Shown here piece by piece: positions 16,306-25,164 of a DNA stretch of 64,000 nucleotides. The translations under genes were made by a program, and so were the position numbers. The notes beneath the pieces are model-generated. The model saw only the letters and a list, made by a program, of their open reading frames with translations. It had not been told where the DNA came from and ran no database searches. The stretch is taken from NCBI GenBank assembly GCA_028285105.1, contig JANQQE010000013.1:1-64000 (forward strand), read 5' to 3'. This DNA comes from Alphaproteobacteria bacterium. GTDB lineage: Bacteria; Planctomycetota; Phycisphaerae; UBA1845. Each line of letters starts with the position of its first letter. The first letter of the stretch is position 1.

Positions 16306-16683
16306 ATGCAACGTCAGACACCGCAAAGAAAAGCGATCGAAGCGGCCTTTCATTCCGCAGCCCGCCCACTTAGTCCTCAAGAGATTCTCGACGCGGCCCG
16401 CAAAGACGTGCCAGCCCTGAACCTTGCCACAGTCTATCGCACATTGAAGCGCATGGTCGACGATCGGGAAATCCATCCGGTCGAACTCCCGGGCGAGGCG
16501 GCTCGGTATGAATTGCAATCCGCTGCCGAGTACCACCACCACCACTTCCGTTGTGGCAAATGTCGCGCGGTCTTTGATCTGAAGGGCTGTGTTAATGGCT
16601 TGAAGAAACTGCTGCCCAGCGGTTTTCGCATGACCGGGCACGACATCATACTTTACGGTCTCTGCAAAACATGCAGGACATAG
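16306..16683 (+). CDS. Fur-family metal-responsive repressor
   Basis: The 125-residue protein has the Fur winged-helix half (QRKAIEAAFHSAARPLSPQE, then NLATVYRTLKRM) and a dimerisation half with metal ligands: His77-80 (YHHHHFRCGKC), Cys83 and Cys86, Cys95, His112, and Cys120/Cys123. The two Cys pairs form the structural zinc site seen in Fur, Zur and PerR. Which metal it senses cannot be read safely; the His-rich neighbours favour zinc (Zur-like). I chose the ATG at 16306 with GGAGGA just upstream over the GTG at 16285. A Fur-type box overlaps its own promoter. Its last codons overlap the DUF58 gene by 13 bases, so it heads that operon. Confidence 0.9.
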   Translation: MQRQTPQRKAIEAAFHSAARPLSPQEILDAARKDVPALNLATVYRTLKRMVDDREIHPVELPGEAARYELQSAAEYHHHHFRCGKCRAVFDLKGCVNGLKKLLPSGFRMTGHDIILYGLCKTCRT

Positions 16684-17882
16684 GCATTACTGGTGTTCGA
16701 AAATTGCTCGTCAAGATTCGGAATGGTTTGGCAAAGATTCTTAAGAGACACCAAGCGCTCTTGAGCATCGTTGCCTGTGCGACGCTCGTATGCTTCCTTG
16801 GAGTTTCACTTCATCCCCGCCTGCTATTGCTGCTGCCGGCGCTTGCTATGGTACTCATCGTCGGCGTTGGGTGGCCTTGGTTGGCCATGCTCTTCGTCCG
16901 TGGGAGTCTGCATTTCAAGACGGAGCGCGTTTATGAGTGTGAACACATCGAGGCAACACTGGATACCCGTAATCATGCGCCCTGGCCAGCCTGGGGGGTG
17001 TTGTTTGACGCTGGAGATTCATGCCGGCGCATGCTTCAAACGATACGGCCATTTACGACGAAGCGATATACGCTGAATTTGCAACCGCAACAACGGGGTG
17101 TCTTCCCTCAACGTCTGCCGAGAATGCAAACCGGTTTTCCATTCGATCTTATCACTGCGGGACGCAAGGCAGAGATCACGCGCCGATTATTGGTTTGGCC
17201 ACGGGTCTTGCCGGTGGCTCCACCCCCCGATTGGGCGAGCGCCGACATGGCAGTCGGACATGTGGATTCGCGACGCATCGGCAGCGAAGGCGATACGATC
17301 GGTGTTCGGGAGTACCGGCGCGGCGACCCCATGCGCTGGATTCACTGGTCGCAGACAGCCCGCCACAACCGCTTCATGGTTCGGGAATTTCAAGCGAGCG
17401 GCATTCCCCGCGTGCGTATCCTTCTTGACTGCGATGCAGATGCCCATGTCGGAACAGGGCCCGACAGTTCATTCGAATGGTCCGTGCGTATCGCTGCCAG
17501 CTTGGCATCGGGCTGGCTGGAGGAAGGGGCCGAAGTTGAATTAGTAGCCGGTGCGGTCTACTTACCGGCTGCCGGTGGTGAACATCACAGAAGAAAAATC
17601 CTCGACGCATTGGCCAAGGTTCAGTTGCAGCAAGAGGATCAAGTGAGGCAACTGCCGACAACCGAACTGGCAACCATCTTAATCGGTACGGACTTGGCCT
17701 GGCATAAGCAACCGGAAACCGCGAATAGCACTCTTCGAGGTTTCCAGCTATTGAGCCACGGATTCGGTGGCGACAGTACGAATCCAACTGCATCGCAACG
17801 CGACCTTGTTGTGATTGAAGAACCAAAGGATGTTGCGGATGCACTGCTGCGAGTGAAGCGGGGGCTTGCGGATGTGGCTTAA
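16671..17882 (+). CDS. DUF58 domain membrane protein
   Basis: The 403-residue protein has two N-terminal transmembrane helices (about 30-80), a beta-rich region, and the DUF58 hallmark REYRRGDPMRWIHWSQTARH near residue 214, followed by a VWA-like fold (RVRILLDCDADA). DUF58 proteins act with MoxR ATPases and transglutaminase-like proteins, probably as a membrane-linked chaperone or maturation system for secreted or metal-dependent proteins. Here all three are present in the order DUF58, transglutaminase-like, MoxR, with overlapping ends. The unusual point is that a Fur-family repressor leads the operon, so its client may be a metal-related surface protein. Confidence 0.85.
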   Translation: MQDIGITGVRKLLVKIRNGLAKILKRHQALLSIVACATLVCFLGVSLHPRLLLLLPALAMVLIVGVGWPWLAMLFVRGSLHFKTERVYECEHIEATLDTRNHAPWPAWGVLFDAGDSCRRMLQTIRPFTTKRYTLNLQPQQRGVFPQRLPRMQTGFPFDLITAGRKAEITRRLLVWPRVLPVAPPPDWASADMAVGHVDSRRIGSEGDTIGVREYRRGDPMRWIHWSQTARHNRFMVREFQASGIPRVRILLDCDADAHVGTGPDSSFEWSVRIAASLASGWLEEGAEVELVAGAVYLPAAGGEHHRRKILDALAKVQLQQEDQVRQLPTTELATILIGTDLAWHKQPETANSTLRGFQLLSHGFGGDSTNPTASQRDLVVIEEPKDVADALLRVKRGLADVA

Positions 17883-20202
17883 GCAAATCCGTTGGACAGA
17901 ATCGCAAGTGCTTGCGTTGCTATTGGTGAGCGTGAGTTCGCTTGCCGGTCGACTTGCGATTACGGAACCAGGAACGCCGTGGTACTGGCCCGTCCTCGCA
18001 ATTGGCGGATACATGTGCGGTGCCCTGGTGGTTGCAGTGTTGGATGCGCGCACGCATTGGTTCAGCCACTCACGGGATGGGAGCCCACGACTGACATGGG
18101 CTGGAACGATTGCGGGACTGCTGCTTCTCATTGTCCCCTTTGCAGAAGGTGCCGCCCGAATCGTTTCTGAAACCTACTTCAGGCCGCTCGAACAAGTCAC
18201 CCTGGTTGCGCTGACGAACTTCGCTTTTTTTGCCATCGCAATTCCACGCGTTCATCGAGCTTGTGGCATCGGCGTGTTGGTTTCGTTTGTTCTCTTAATT
18301 GCAGCCTTGATGCTGGGCGAACATACTTCGATCGTCCCCCTTACTGCTGCATACGGAGGGCTCGCGGTCGCTTGGCTGGCCGTCTGCTATTGGCGCAGCG
18401 TAACCGGGCCAATCGTCGAAAAAGAATCGGCACGTATTCCAAAGGTTCCAATTGCTTGCCTGACTCTTTTGCTGGCATGTGTGACTGCCGCCTCAACCCG
18501 CATGGGGCGAGGAATGCCGGATGTTTGGGGCGAATGGATGCCATCCTCCGGAGGTAGTCTGTGGGCCAATCCTGCCGCTCTATTAGGGATTGGCGATGGC
18601 GATTGGGTCGTGAGTGGTCCCAACGCCAAGACCACCGGGTCTATTGACTCGGAGTATTTCCTTGAATCGGACTTGCCATCATTCTACGACGCAATGACTG
18701 AAGCCTTCGGAGAGCCTCGTGAAATGGAGGAAATGCTCCAAGCGATTTTTGTCAGTCAAGAGAAAATTCTGAACCAACGCGCAAGCAAGGCACCGGACAT
18801 GGGTTCGGCTGGACGCCAGTTCTCGCTGTACCGCAAAGGTCGGTCACTACAAAGCACACCGAGCTCAGAAAAGGCAACCGCGTTGCTCTACGCAGAGGGA
18901 ACCGCGCCGCTGCATTTGTCGATGACCGTTTATGAGCGGTTCGATGGTGTCAACTGGCATGAACCGAATGCGAGGCAAGAGGAGTGCATTTTTGAAACGC
19001 GAGAGTCCGACACATCCTGGATGTGGCTACCTTTGGCTCGGACCCATGCGATTCCCGGCGAAACACGCCAGCACCAACTGCGTTTTGGTCGGCTATCATC
19101 AAAACGCCTGCCGCTACCCAATCATCTCGAACGACTCCGTTTCGGACAGCAAGAAGGCTTTGGCGTCAAGCGTTGGGCAGAAGATGTACTGACCTGGGCG
19201 CACGACGGCGTTCTTCGTGCGCGTCAATCCATGCCAGCCGGCACCTATCTGGAAGTGATGTCCCACGCGCTGGATCGATCAAGGTTGTTCATGTCAACCG
19301 AACTGCTTGAGACAAACGCATACAATGGTCCATGTCTTGAAGTGCCGAAACATCTGCGCTCCAGCGCCAACGCCCTTGCTGAACGTTTCATGAAAGTTCC
19401 ACGCGGATGGGAACAGATTGACGCCTTGCTGAAGCACTTGCGGGTACACTACGTGCATGACCGCAACAGGATTGTTCCCTCCGATTGCAAGGATCCAATT
19501 CACCATTTTCTGCATCAAGCGCGGCGCGGTCCTGCATATCAATTTGCGACGACCGCGACACTTGCATTGCGAAGCCTGGGATATGCAACAAGAGTCGTCT
19601 CTGGTTTTTACGTTGATCCGAAGGACTACGAAGCGAGAGCGGGACACACGCCTGTGCGGGCGGATGACGCACATTTTTGGATTGAGGTCCGCACCGTTCA
19701 CGGTGACTGGATCACGTTTGATCCGACCCCCGGCTATCTGACCGAGTGGTATCAGCCCACACTACTGGGATCTGCAACTCGTCTGACGGCGAATTTGCGG
19801 GACGGATTGCTCGCCAGGCCTCTGACGTCAATCGCGGGGTTATTCTTTGGCATGGTGTTGTTTCGACAACGTGAGTGGCTGCAAGAGCGGTTGCTTACCT
19901 TTTGGTGCCTTTGGTGTCCGCTTCGAAGTCCGGAGCGAAGGCTTTCTGACACGCTCCAACTGCTGGACCTGCGAAGCAAATTGAATGGGCATCAACGACC
20001 TGATGCCAGTACGCCATACGCTTGGTACCGCCATGTGGACGAACCGGCATGTCGCGCGTACCTAATAATCTTGTACTCGATTCTTTACGGTCCTTCCAAA
20101 CTTACAACGACCATCAAGAAACTGGAGGTAGACCGAACTTGTCGCACCGCGGTACAAGCGATGGGGCGCGACGTATTACGAACACGACGGGACACGGCAT
20201 GA
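17872..20202 (+). CDS. Transglutaminase-like membrane protein lacking catalytic Cys
   Basis: The 776-residue protein has about five or six N-terminal helices (TgpA/DUF3488-type), a soluble region, a transglutaminase core and a C-terminal helix with a cytoplasmic tail. In the core, the motif that is usually G[HY]CEYFA reads RRGPAYQFATTATLALRSLG, so the catalytic Cys is Ala555. The other two triad positions are kept: His601 (DDAHFWIEV) and Asp617 (WITFDPTPG). The fold is intact with no frame damage, so this looks like a conserved pseudoenzyme and not a decayed gene. The ATG at 17872 overlaps the DUF58 stop by 11 bases. The stop overlaps the MoxR start as ATGA. Confidence 0.85.
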   Translation: MWLKQIRWTESQVLALLLVSVSSLAGRLAITEPGTPWYWPVLAIGGYMCGALVVAVLDARTHWFSHSRDGSPRLTWAGTIAGLLLLIVPFAEGAARIVSETYFRPLEQVTLVALTNFAFFAIAIPRVHRACGIGVLVSFVLLIAALMLGEHTSIVPLTAAYGGLAVAWLAVCYWRSVTGPIVEKESARIPKVPIACLTLLLACVTAASTRMGRGMPDVWGEWMPSSGGSLWANPAALLGIGDGDWVVSGPNAKTTGSIDSEYFLESDLPSFYDAMTEAFGEPREMEEMLQAIFVSQEKILNQRASKAPDMGSAGRQFSLYRKGRSLQSTPSSEKATALLYAEGTAPLHLSMTVYERFDGVNWHEPNARQEECIFETRESDTSWMWLPLARTHAIPGETRQHQLRFGRLSSKRLPLPNHLERLRFGQQEGFGVKRWAEDVLTWAHDGVLRARQSMPAGTYLEVMSHALDRSRLFMSTELLETNAYNGPCLEVPKHLRSSANALAERFMKVPRGWEQIDALLKHLRVHYVHDRNRIVPSDCKDPIHHFLHQARRGPAYQFATTATLALRSLGYATRVVSGFYVDPKDYEARAGHTPVRADDAHFWIEVRTVHGDWITFDPTPGYLTEWYQPTLLGSATRLTANLRDGLLARPLTSIAGLFFGMVLFRQREWLQERLLTFWCLWCPLRSPERRLSDTLQLLDLRSKLNGHQRPDASTPYAWYRHVDEPACRAYLIILYSILYGPSKLTTTIKKLEVDRTCRTAVQAMGRDVLRTRRDTA

Positions 20203-21209
20203 CCAAGACCCATCAACATTCAAACGAGAACGCTCTGCTATCCGATGCCAAACATGCAGCCCCCCACCAATTCGAACAAATGTCGGCGTTGCGGGTGCGG
20301 CTGAACGAAACGTTGAAGGGCAAAGAGTCAGTGGTTGAACATATTTTAATCGGCCTGCTCGCCAGAGGGCACATCCTGCTGGAGGATTTGCCGGGCCTTG
20401 GCAAGACAACGCTTGCCCGAGCGCTCGCCGATGCGATCGGAGGACGGTTCGCCCGACTTCAATGTACACCCGACTTGTTGCCTAATGACATCACCGGTTT
20501 CAACTTATTCAACCAAAAGACTAGTGAGTTCGAGTTCGTGCCCGGTCCCGTGTTTTCGGAGGTGTTGCTCGCTGACGAGATAAACCGGGCCACCCCTCGT
20601 GCGCAAAGCGCCTTGCTTGAAGCGATGGCCGAGCGACAAGTGACGGTTGACAACGTGCGACATGCCTTGAGTTCCGAGTTCTTCGTCATTGCGACGCAGA
20701 ATCCGATTGAACATCACGGTACCTATCCGCTCCCGGAAGCCCAACTCGATCGCTTCGCCCTGAAACTGAGCATAGGCTATCCGGCGCCGGACGATGAATT
20801 GCGGATCTTGTCCTCTGCCGTGGACGAATGCGGCAACGGTTCTCCAGAAGACCAAACCGAACCGATCCTTCAACATGGAGAGCTGCGGTTGCTTCAGGCA
20901 CAAGTCGCACGGCTGCCCATTGCGCCGATTCTGCAGCGCTATCTTGTCGATCTGGGAAACGAGACGCGATCAGATTCTCAGTTCGAACACGGTCTCAGCC
21001 CCCGTGCGTTGCTGATTTGGCAGCGATTGTCGCAGGCTCGCGCATTCCTGGAAGGTAAGTCGTTCGTCACGCCTGACGACATTCAAACGGTAGCTTCACC
21101 TTTGCTGAGTTTGCACATGACCGGTGCGCACGTTGCGTCTGAAGAGTTAGCCGCTCACGTCCTGGCCAAGGTTGCCGTCCCGGTTGAGGCGAGCAGACGG
21201 AACAACTGA
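20199..21209 (+). CDS. MoxR-family AAA+ ATPase
   Basis: The 336-residue protein has Walker A (LEDLPGLGKTTLARAL), Walker B with sensor region (VLLADEINRATPRAQSALLE), the sensor-1 segment IATQNPIEHHGTYPLPEAQL and the MoxR lid domain. MoxR ATPases act as chaperones in the maturation of specific complexes, usually beside DUF58 proteins. The ATG at 20199 overlaps the previous stop by four bases (ATGA), which decides the start; the frame is open upstream to 20022 but inside the preceding gene. A short His-containing N-terminus (KTHQHSNENALL) precedes the AAA core. Confidence 0.92.
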   Translation: MTKTHQHSNENALLSDAKHAAPHQFEQMSALRVRLNETLKGKESVVEHILIGLLARGHILLEDLPGLGKTTLARALADAIGGRFARLQCTPDLLPNDITGFNLFNQKTSEFEFVPGPVFSEVLLADEINRATPRAQSALLEAMAERQVTVDNVRHALSSEFFVIATQNPIEHHGTYPLPEAQLDRFALKLSIGYPAPDDELRILSSAVDECGNGSPEDQTEPILQHGELRLLQAQVARLPIAPILQRYLVDLGNETRSDSQFEHGLSPRALLIWQRLSQARAFLEGKSFVTPDDIQTVASPLLSLHMTGAHVASEELAAHVLAKVAVPVEASRRNN

Positions 21210-21261
21210 CACGGGCAAGCTTTGTTCCGGACCGAAGAGATCATGGCAGGATTTCATTGAA

Positions 21262-21939
21262 ATGGAATTGACGCTCTGGAGAATTTCGAAACGCCTGACT
21301 TGCCTGTTGGTCGTTGGTCCGCTGATCGTTGGCGGTTGTAATGACGACGCGCAGAATGATCAGGAAATCAATGCCAAAGCTGATGTCGTTCCATCGGAGG
21401 CCCATTCCCATGACCACGCTCACGGGCATGATCACGAACATGGGCATTCTCATGCGGACGGTCATGCGCACCATAGCCACCATGATTCTGTCGCGGTGCC
21501 TTCCCGATTCGGCGGTGTTACTGCACGCGCGGGCGATATCGGTGCTGAAGTCGTTGTGAACGCATCTGGCATGGCTTCCATATATCTCTGGTCAACACCA
21601 ATTAATCCACCAGTGATATCAAATCGCAAGGAAATGGACACTTTGGAAGTCGTGAGTTCGTGGGTCGAAGACGCCCAGGTGTTTCGATCGACGCTATGGA
21701 GTCTTCAACTCATCGAAGAAGATCACGATGATGAATTCGATACGCGTCACTATGTTGGCGAATTCCCGAAGAAGTATCGCCAGGGTGGCGAAATCATCCT
21801 GATCGCACCGATCGTCCGAATCAACGACAAGCGCGAATCGTTTGATGTGGTCGTCAATGTACCACCGCAAGTCGGCCAACAGCCTCCAGTCGATCAAACC
21901 GAAGCACCCATCCCTCGTAACGCCGAAACCACCGACTAG
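21262..21939 (+). CDS. His-rich metal-binding lipoprotein
   Basis: The 225-residue protein starts with a lipoprotein signal (basic MELTLWRISKRLTC, hydrophobic core, lipobox IVGGC, Cys26). Residues 48-74 contain 14 histidines in alternation with Asp, Gly, Ala and Glu, a classical zinc- or nickel-binding stretch. The rest has no domain I recognise; it contains many acidic residues (EEDHDDEFDTRHY). It should be anchored on the periplasmic face and hand metal to or from the permease encoded 40 bases downstream (inference). I chose the ATG at 21262, with AGGA upstream, because the lipobox sits at the right distance; the longer frame begins inside moxR. Confidence 0.75.
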   Translation: MELTLWRISKRLTCLLVVGPLIVGGCNDDAQNDQEINAKADVVPSEAHSHDHAHGHDHEHGHSHADGHAHHSHHDSVAVPSRFGGVTARAGDIGAEVVVNASGMASIYLWSTPINPPVISNRKEMDTLEVVSSWVEDAQVFRSTLWSLQLIEEDHDDEFDTRHYVGEFPKKYRQGGEIILIAPIVRINDKRESFDVVVNVPPQVGQQPPVDQTEAPIPRNAETTD

Positions 21940-21978
21940 CCGCACAGGCTGATCCCTTCACCTCGACGAGACACCACC

Positions 21979-23574
21979 ATGATCGAATGGATGCTTGCGA
22001 CAACTGATGGATACACCGGATTCTGGAGCGATCCTCAGCTGATGTTCTGGAGCGGTGTTTTTCGGATGACGCAAGCTGTTATCGCGGCATCGCCATTTCT
22101 CCTAACGGGCATGCTTGTGACGGGCATACTCCGCGGCATGATCGGGGCAACAACCGTTAGGCGCCTGTTCGGAGTCGGGCATTGGAGCGGGCCGATTCGC
22201 GGGTGGTTTCTCGGCATCCTTCTCCCTCTGTGTTCTCTCGGCGCACTTCCTGTCGCTCGTGAACTGCGCCGAGCCGGCGTACCGAGCGCCACAGTACTCA
22301 GCTTCGTACTCGTTGCGCCGGTACTCAATCCGATTTCGATCTTGTATGGCATAGGCCACATCACCGTGCTTACGCTCCTTTATTTTTTCGTTGGAACCAT
22401 GATCGTCTCTTTGGGCATCGGTTTTATCTGGAGCAGTTTGGTTTCGAACCATCGCGACGGCATTTCGGAAATTCCGGAGCGGTTGCCGGCTGGTGCATAC
22501 AAACGCCTTTCCATCAGCGGCATTGCAGCCACACGAGGAATGCTTGCTTCGTTGGGGGATGTGGGATTGGCTGTACTCGCGGTTGGGTTGCTGGGTGCGT
22601 TTCTGCCGTACGGATCTTTGCAGTTTTCGATGACGCGAGACAACGCATTTGCCACGATCATCATGGGTGGAGTCGCGATTCCGGCGTATGTCACGCCATT
22701 TGAAGTCATGGTGCAGTATGGCCTGATCGTCCGCGACGGCTATTCGATCGGCGCAGGCTTTGCACTGATTGTCCTGGGAGCCGGAGCCAACGTTGGCGTA
22801 GCTAACTGGATTCGCCGGGAACACCGCTACAAGGCACTCGCCGTTTTCTTAGTGCTTTTGCTCGGCACCACATTGGTTCTGGGCCTCAGTGCTGACCGCC
22901 TCGTATACCAGGGGAAAGCCGCAGTGGATCACACCCATGCGTTCGACAGCTACACGCGCTTGCCAGCCGTCGAGACCAATGGTTCTTATTTGTCGTGGTA
23001 CGCACAGGCAGTCAAAGCAAGCCTCACGGAGTCGAAGATCATCGGAACTGGTCTGCTTGCCTTGATGCTGTGCTTCGCGTTAGCGCTGCGATTAATCGGT
23101 GAACGCGCATCGATTCCGTTCCTGATTCGCGAGAACGTCAGTGATCAGACAACAGCAACTCAAGGTGTACTTGAGCGCCCCGTTTCAATGAGCATCATAG
23201 TCGTGGGCAGTTTAGTCGGGCTGGTGGCAACTGTGGGTGCTACGATGTACGTTGTCCATCCTCCACCGGAACAACTCATCGGCGAAGCGGATGTAATCAG
23301 CGATTACCTCTATGATGCAGTGCGCGAAAGGGATCACGATGAGATCAACCGTCGAATCGAACAATGGGACACGCGATTGCGAAAGATTCCGACTGCAGCA
23401 TTTATTCGCCGGGAACCACTGACTTCCGAAGCATCCGAGTCCGTAGCCGATATGGTCCATTTGTTGGAACTCCTGCGGAACTACAACGAACACGGCGAGC
23501 ATCCACAGGCAGCGACATTGGTCCGATTTCTGAAGCAACGATACAAAGCATGTCGGACGCTGTTCGGAGACTAG
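21979..23574 (+). CDS. ArsP/SO_0444-type permease, likely divalent-metal efflux
   Basis: The 531-residue protein has 8-10 transmembrane helices and the hallmark of the PF03773 (DUF318) permeases: LPLCSLGALPVARELRRAG around Cys85, followed by a second family segment (LSFVLVAPVLNPISILYG). In the SO_0444 branch such proteins are thought to export copper or zinc. After the last helix (about residue 405-425) there is an unusual soluble tail of about 105 residues (EADVISDYLYDAVRERDHDE...) with predicted helices and no match I know. It follows the His-rich lipoprotein and is presumably co-regulated by the Fur-family repressor, although derepression by low metal would then be surprising for an exporter; import or redistribution is also possible. 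Confidence 0.75.
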   Translation: MIEWMLATTDGYTGFWSDPQLMFWSGVFRMTQAVIAASPFLLTGMLVTGILRGMIGATTVRRLFGVGHWSGPIRGWFLGILLPLCSLGALPVARELRRAGVPSATVLSFVLVAPVLNPISILYGIGHITVLTLLYFFVGTMIVSLGIGFIWSSLVSNHRDGISEIPERLPAGAYKRLSISGIAATRGMLASLGDVGLAVLAVGLLGAFLPYGSLQFSMTRDNAFATIIMGGVAIPAYVTPFEVMVQYGLIVRDGYSIGAGFALIVLGAGANVGVANWIRREHRYKALAVFLVLLLGTTLVLGLSADRLVYQGKAAVDHTHAFDSYTRLPAVETNGSYLSWYAQAVKASLTESKIIGTGLLALMLCFALALRLIGERASIPFLIRENVSDQTTATQGVLERPVSMSIIVVGSLVGLVATVGATMYVVHPPPEQLIGEADVISDYLYDAVRERDHDEINRRIEQWDTRLRKIPTAAFIRREPLTSEASESVADMVHLLELLRNYNEHGEHPQAATLVRFLKQRYKACRTLFGD

Positions 23575-23883
23575 TACTCGACTGGAAGAATCGTAATTGC
23601 GAAAGCGCGCTTGTCCTTTAAGCGAGAGTCCGGAAAATTGAAGTCGCTTTGACCTGATCTTAAGATCGATTCAGGATTCGGCGGTTGAGTATTTTGCATT
23701 TTCAGGAATCATCTGCTCGTGAATGCCTGATTCGGATAGAAGCCTCCGCCGACTGAATCCTGTTCCTCGGAGCCAAACAGCGCGCCGCCATCGGTGACGG
23801 AGTGTGCCGTCACCAGATCCTGCTCATCTGCTGCCTCGCTTTCGGTTTGAATAGATCCCGGGCGTTTTCACCGTTGAGCAACC
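23575..23883. other. No gene recognised; weak hairpin
   Basis: This gap separates the metal island from a convergent DinB-like gene. A hairpin with arms CCTGA (23653-23657) and TCAGG (23671-23675) around GATCTTAAGATC is visible, but no T-run follows. I see nothing else. Confidence 0.4.
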
Positions 23884-24378
23884 TTACCCAACGACTGGTT
23901 CGCCCCCTAAGCCTCGGTTCGCTATCGTGGCTTGGCCGGCATGGATGCCTTCATGGAACACGGCCAATCGAAAAACAGACTCGACCGTTGGCAAAAAATC
24001 GGGAGAGCCTTCCGGTGTGGGTTTGTCCAGATCCTCTTCAGACATGCCGTCGAGGATCGCCATGAGTTTCTGATGGGAATCGTTCAAATGCTTGCGGAGT
24101 TCTGCCGGTTTTGGATAGACCGATGCGTCTCCCACCGGTTCGGAACCCATGCCGAAGAGTTCTTGTGCTTTCGACATGTCGGTGGCCTTGCTTGGATCGA
24201 GCATGCCCACGAAGAAATCGTCGGTCAGGGCGAGGTGGCCCGCACACCACAAAGCGTGGTTGGCCTTCGGGTGGGCTTGATACGTCCAGTCGCCGTCCGA
24301 CTCGAATTTATCCAGCAGTTGATTGGTGAACCCACGCGAAAAACGAAGTGCCTCTTTGATGAACTCTTTACGTGACAT
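23884..24378 (-). CDS. DinB-superfamily protein
   Basis: The 164-residue protein fits the four-helix DinB/YfiT fold: NHALWCAGHLALTDDFFVGM around residue 40-59 and FHEGIHAGQ near the C-terminus place three histidines in the usual metal-binding positions. Many members are thiol-dependent transferases or detoxification enzymes, but the substrate here is unknown. It lies 112 bases downstream of the TetR-type gene on the same strand and may be its target. The start ATG has no close alternatives. Confidence 0.8.
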   Translation of the reverse strand: MSRKEFIKEALRFSRGFTNQLLDKFESDGDWTYQAHPKANHALWCAGHLALTDDFFVGMLDPSKATDMSKAQELFGMGSEPVGDASVYPKPAELRKHLNDSHQKLMAILDGMSEEDLDKPTPEGSPDFLPTVESVFRLAVFHEGIHAGQATIANRGLGGEPVVG

Positions 24379-24490
24379 ATTGATTGCTCCATTTTAATTT
24401 CGAACTCGATTGAAGGTTGAAGCACGTTCCAACCCGCTGTGTTTATTCCCATTTTTGACTGGTTATTCCAAAATAATTCAAAAAACACGT

Positions 24491-25081
24491 CTAATAGAGC
24501 GAAGCGATCGCACCCTGTGCAACGCGGCTCAGCGTTTCGCGCGATGCCCCGGTTTTCGACATCAACAACATGCCCTGAAATATGCCCACGAGAAACGTCG
24601 CCAGTTGCAGCGGATCGGTATTCCTGTCGAGTTCACCCACTTCGATCCCCTTTTTGATGGTTGCACGCATCGACCGCTCCAGAGATTGAAACCCACCGCG
24701 AATGGCTTTGAGAATCGGCGAATCGCGATCGCTACCCGAAAACTCGACGGCCGTATTTACCATCAGGCAGCCCTTGTGCTCTCCGGAAGCGCAGTGATTC
24801 GTCACTTCGCGAAAAAACGTCTCAATGTTGCTCACCGGTGAACCCGGCGCTTGAAGCATCGCCACCATGGGTTTTGAAGCAGCGTGGTAGTACGCCTCAA
24901 TCGCCTCGCGCATCAGCGACTCCTTATCACCGAAAGTGTTGTAAAGGCTTTGCCGGCCAATTCCCATGCGATCGGTCAAATCGTCAATCGATGTCGCTTG
25001 ATAACCCTTCTCCCAAAACACCTCGACGGCTCTCTGCAATGCGTCACAGCGATCAAATTCGAGCGGTCTTCCAGGTACCAT
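24491..25081 (-). CDS. TetR/AcrR-family regulator, probably leaderless
   Basis: The 196-residue protein has the TetR HTH (RAVEVFWEKGYQATSIDDLT, then GIGRQSLYNTFGDKESL) and a C-terminal domain of the YafC/AcrR type (GCLMVNTAVEF). I set the start at 25081 (MVPGRPLEF) because the family begins there and because a strong promoter, TTGACT-N17-GATAAT, ends only seven bases before the ATG. Transcription would start at about the A of the ATG, giving a leaderless mRNA. The longer frame to 25162 would begin upstream of the promoter. It may control itself, the DinB-like gene or glgB. Confidence 0.85.
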   Translation of the reverse strand: MVPGRPLEFDRCDALQRAVEVFWEKGYQATSIDDLTDRMGIGRQSLYNTFGDKESLMREAIEAYYHAASKPMVAMLQAPGSPVSNIETFFREVTNHCASGEHKGCLMVNTAVEFSGSDRDSPILKAIRGGFQSLERSMRATIKKGIEVGELDRNTDPLQLATFLVGIFQGMLLMSKTGASRETLSRVAQGAIASLY

Positions 25082-25087
25082 GACTGA

Positions 25088-25116
25088 ATTATCGCATATT
25101 TGGACTAAACAGTCAA
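25088..25116 (-). promoter_or_regulatory. Promoter of the TetR-type gene
   Basis: Minus strand: TTGACT (25111-25116), 17-base spacer, GATAAT (25088-25093). The expected start point is at 25081-25082, the first base of the ATG. A short inverted repeat GACT-AAAC-AGTC (25103-25114 on the plus strand) overlaps the -35 and is a possible TetR operator. Confidence 0.65.
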
Positions 25117-25164
25117 GAATCAATTCAGGCGGTAAACAGGTTCTGACATTTGCGGCATTCATGG

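Noticed and set aside
16038..16307. 89-codon minus-strand frame upstream of the Fur-type gene
   Set aside because: It overlaps the Fur promoter and the inverted repeat and has no family features.
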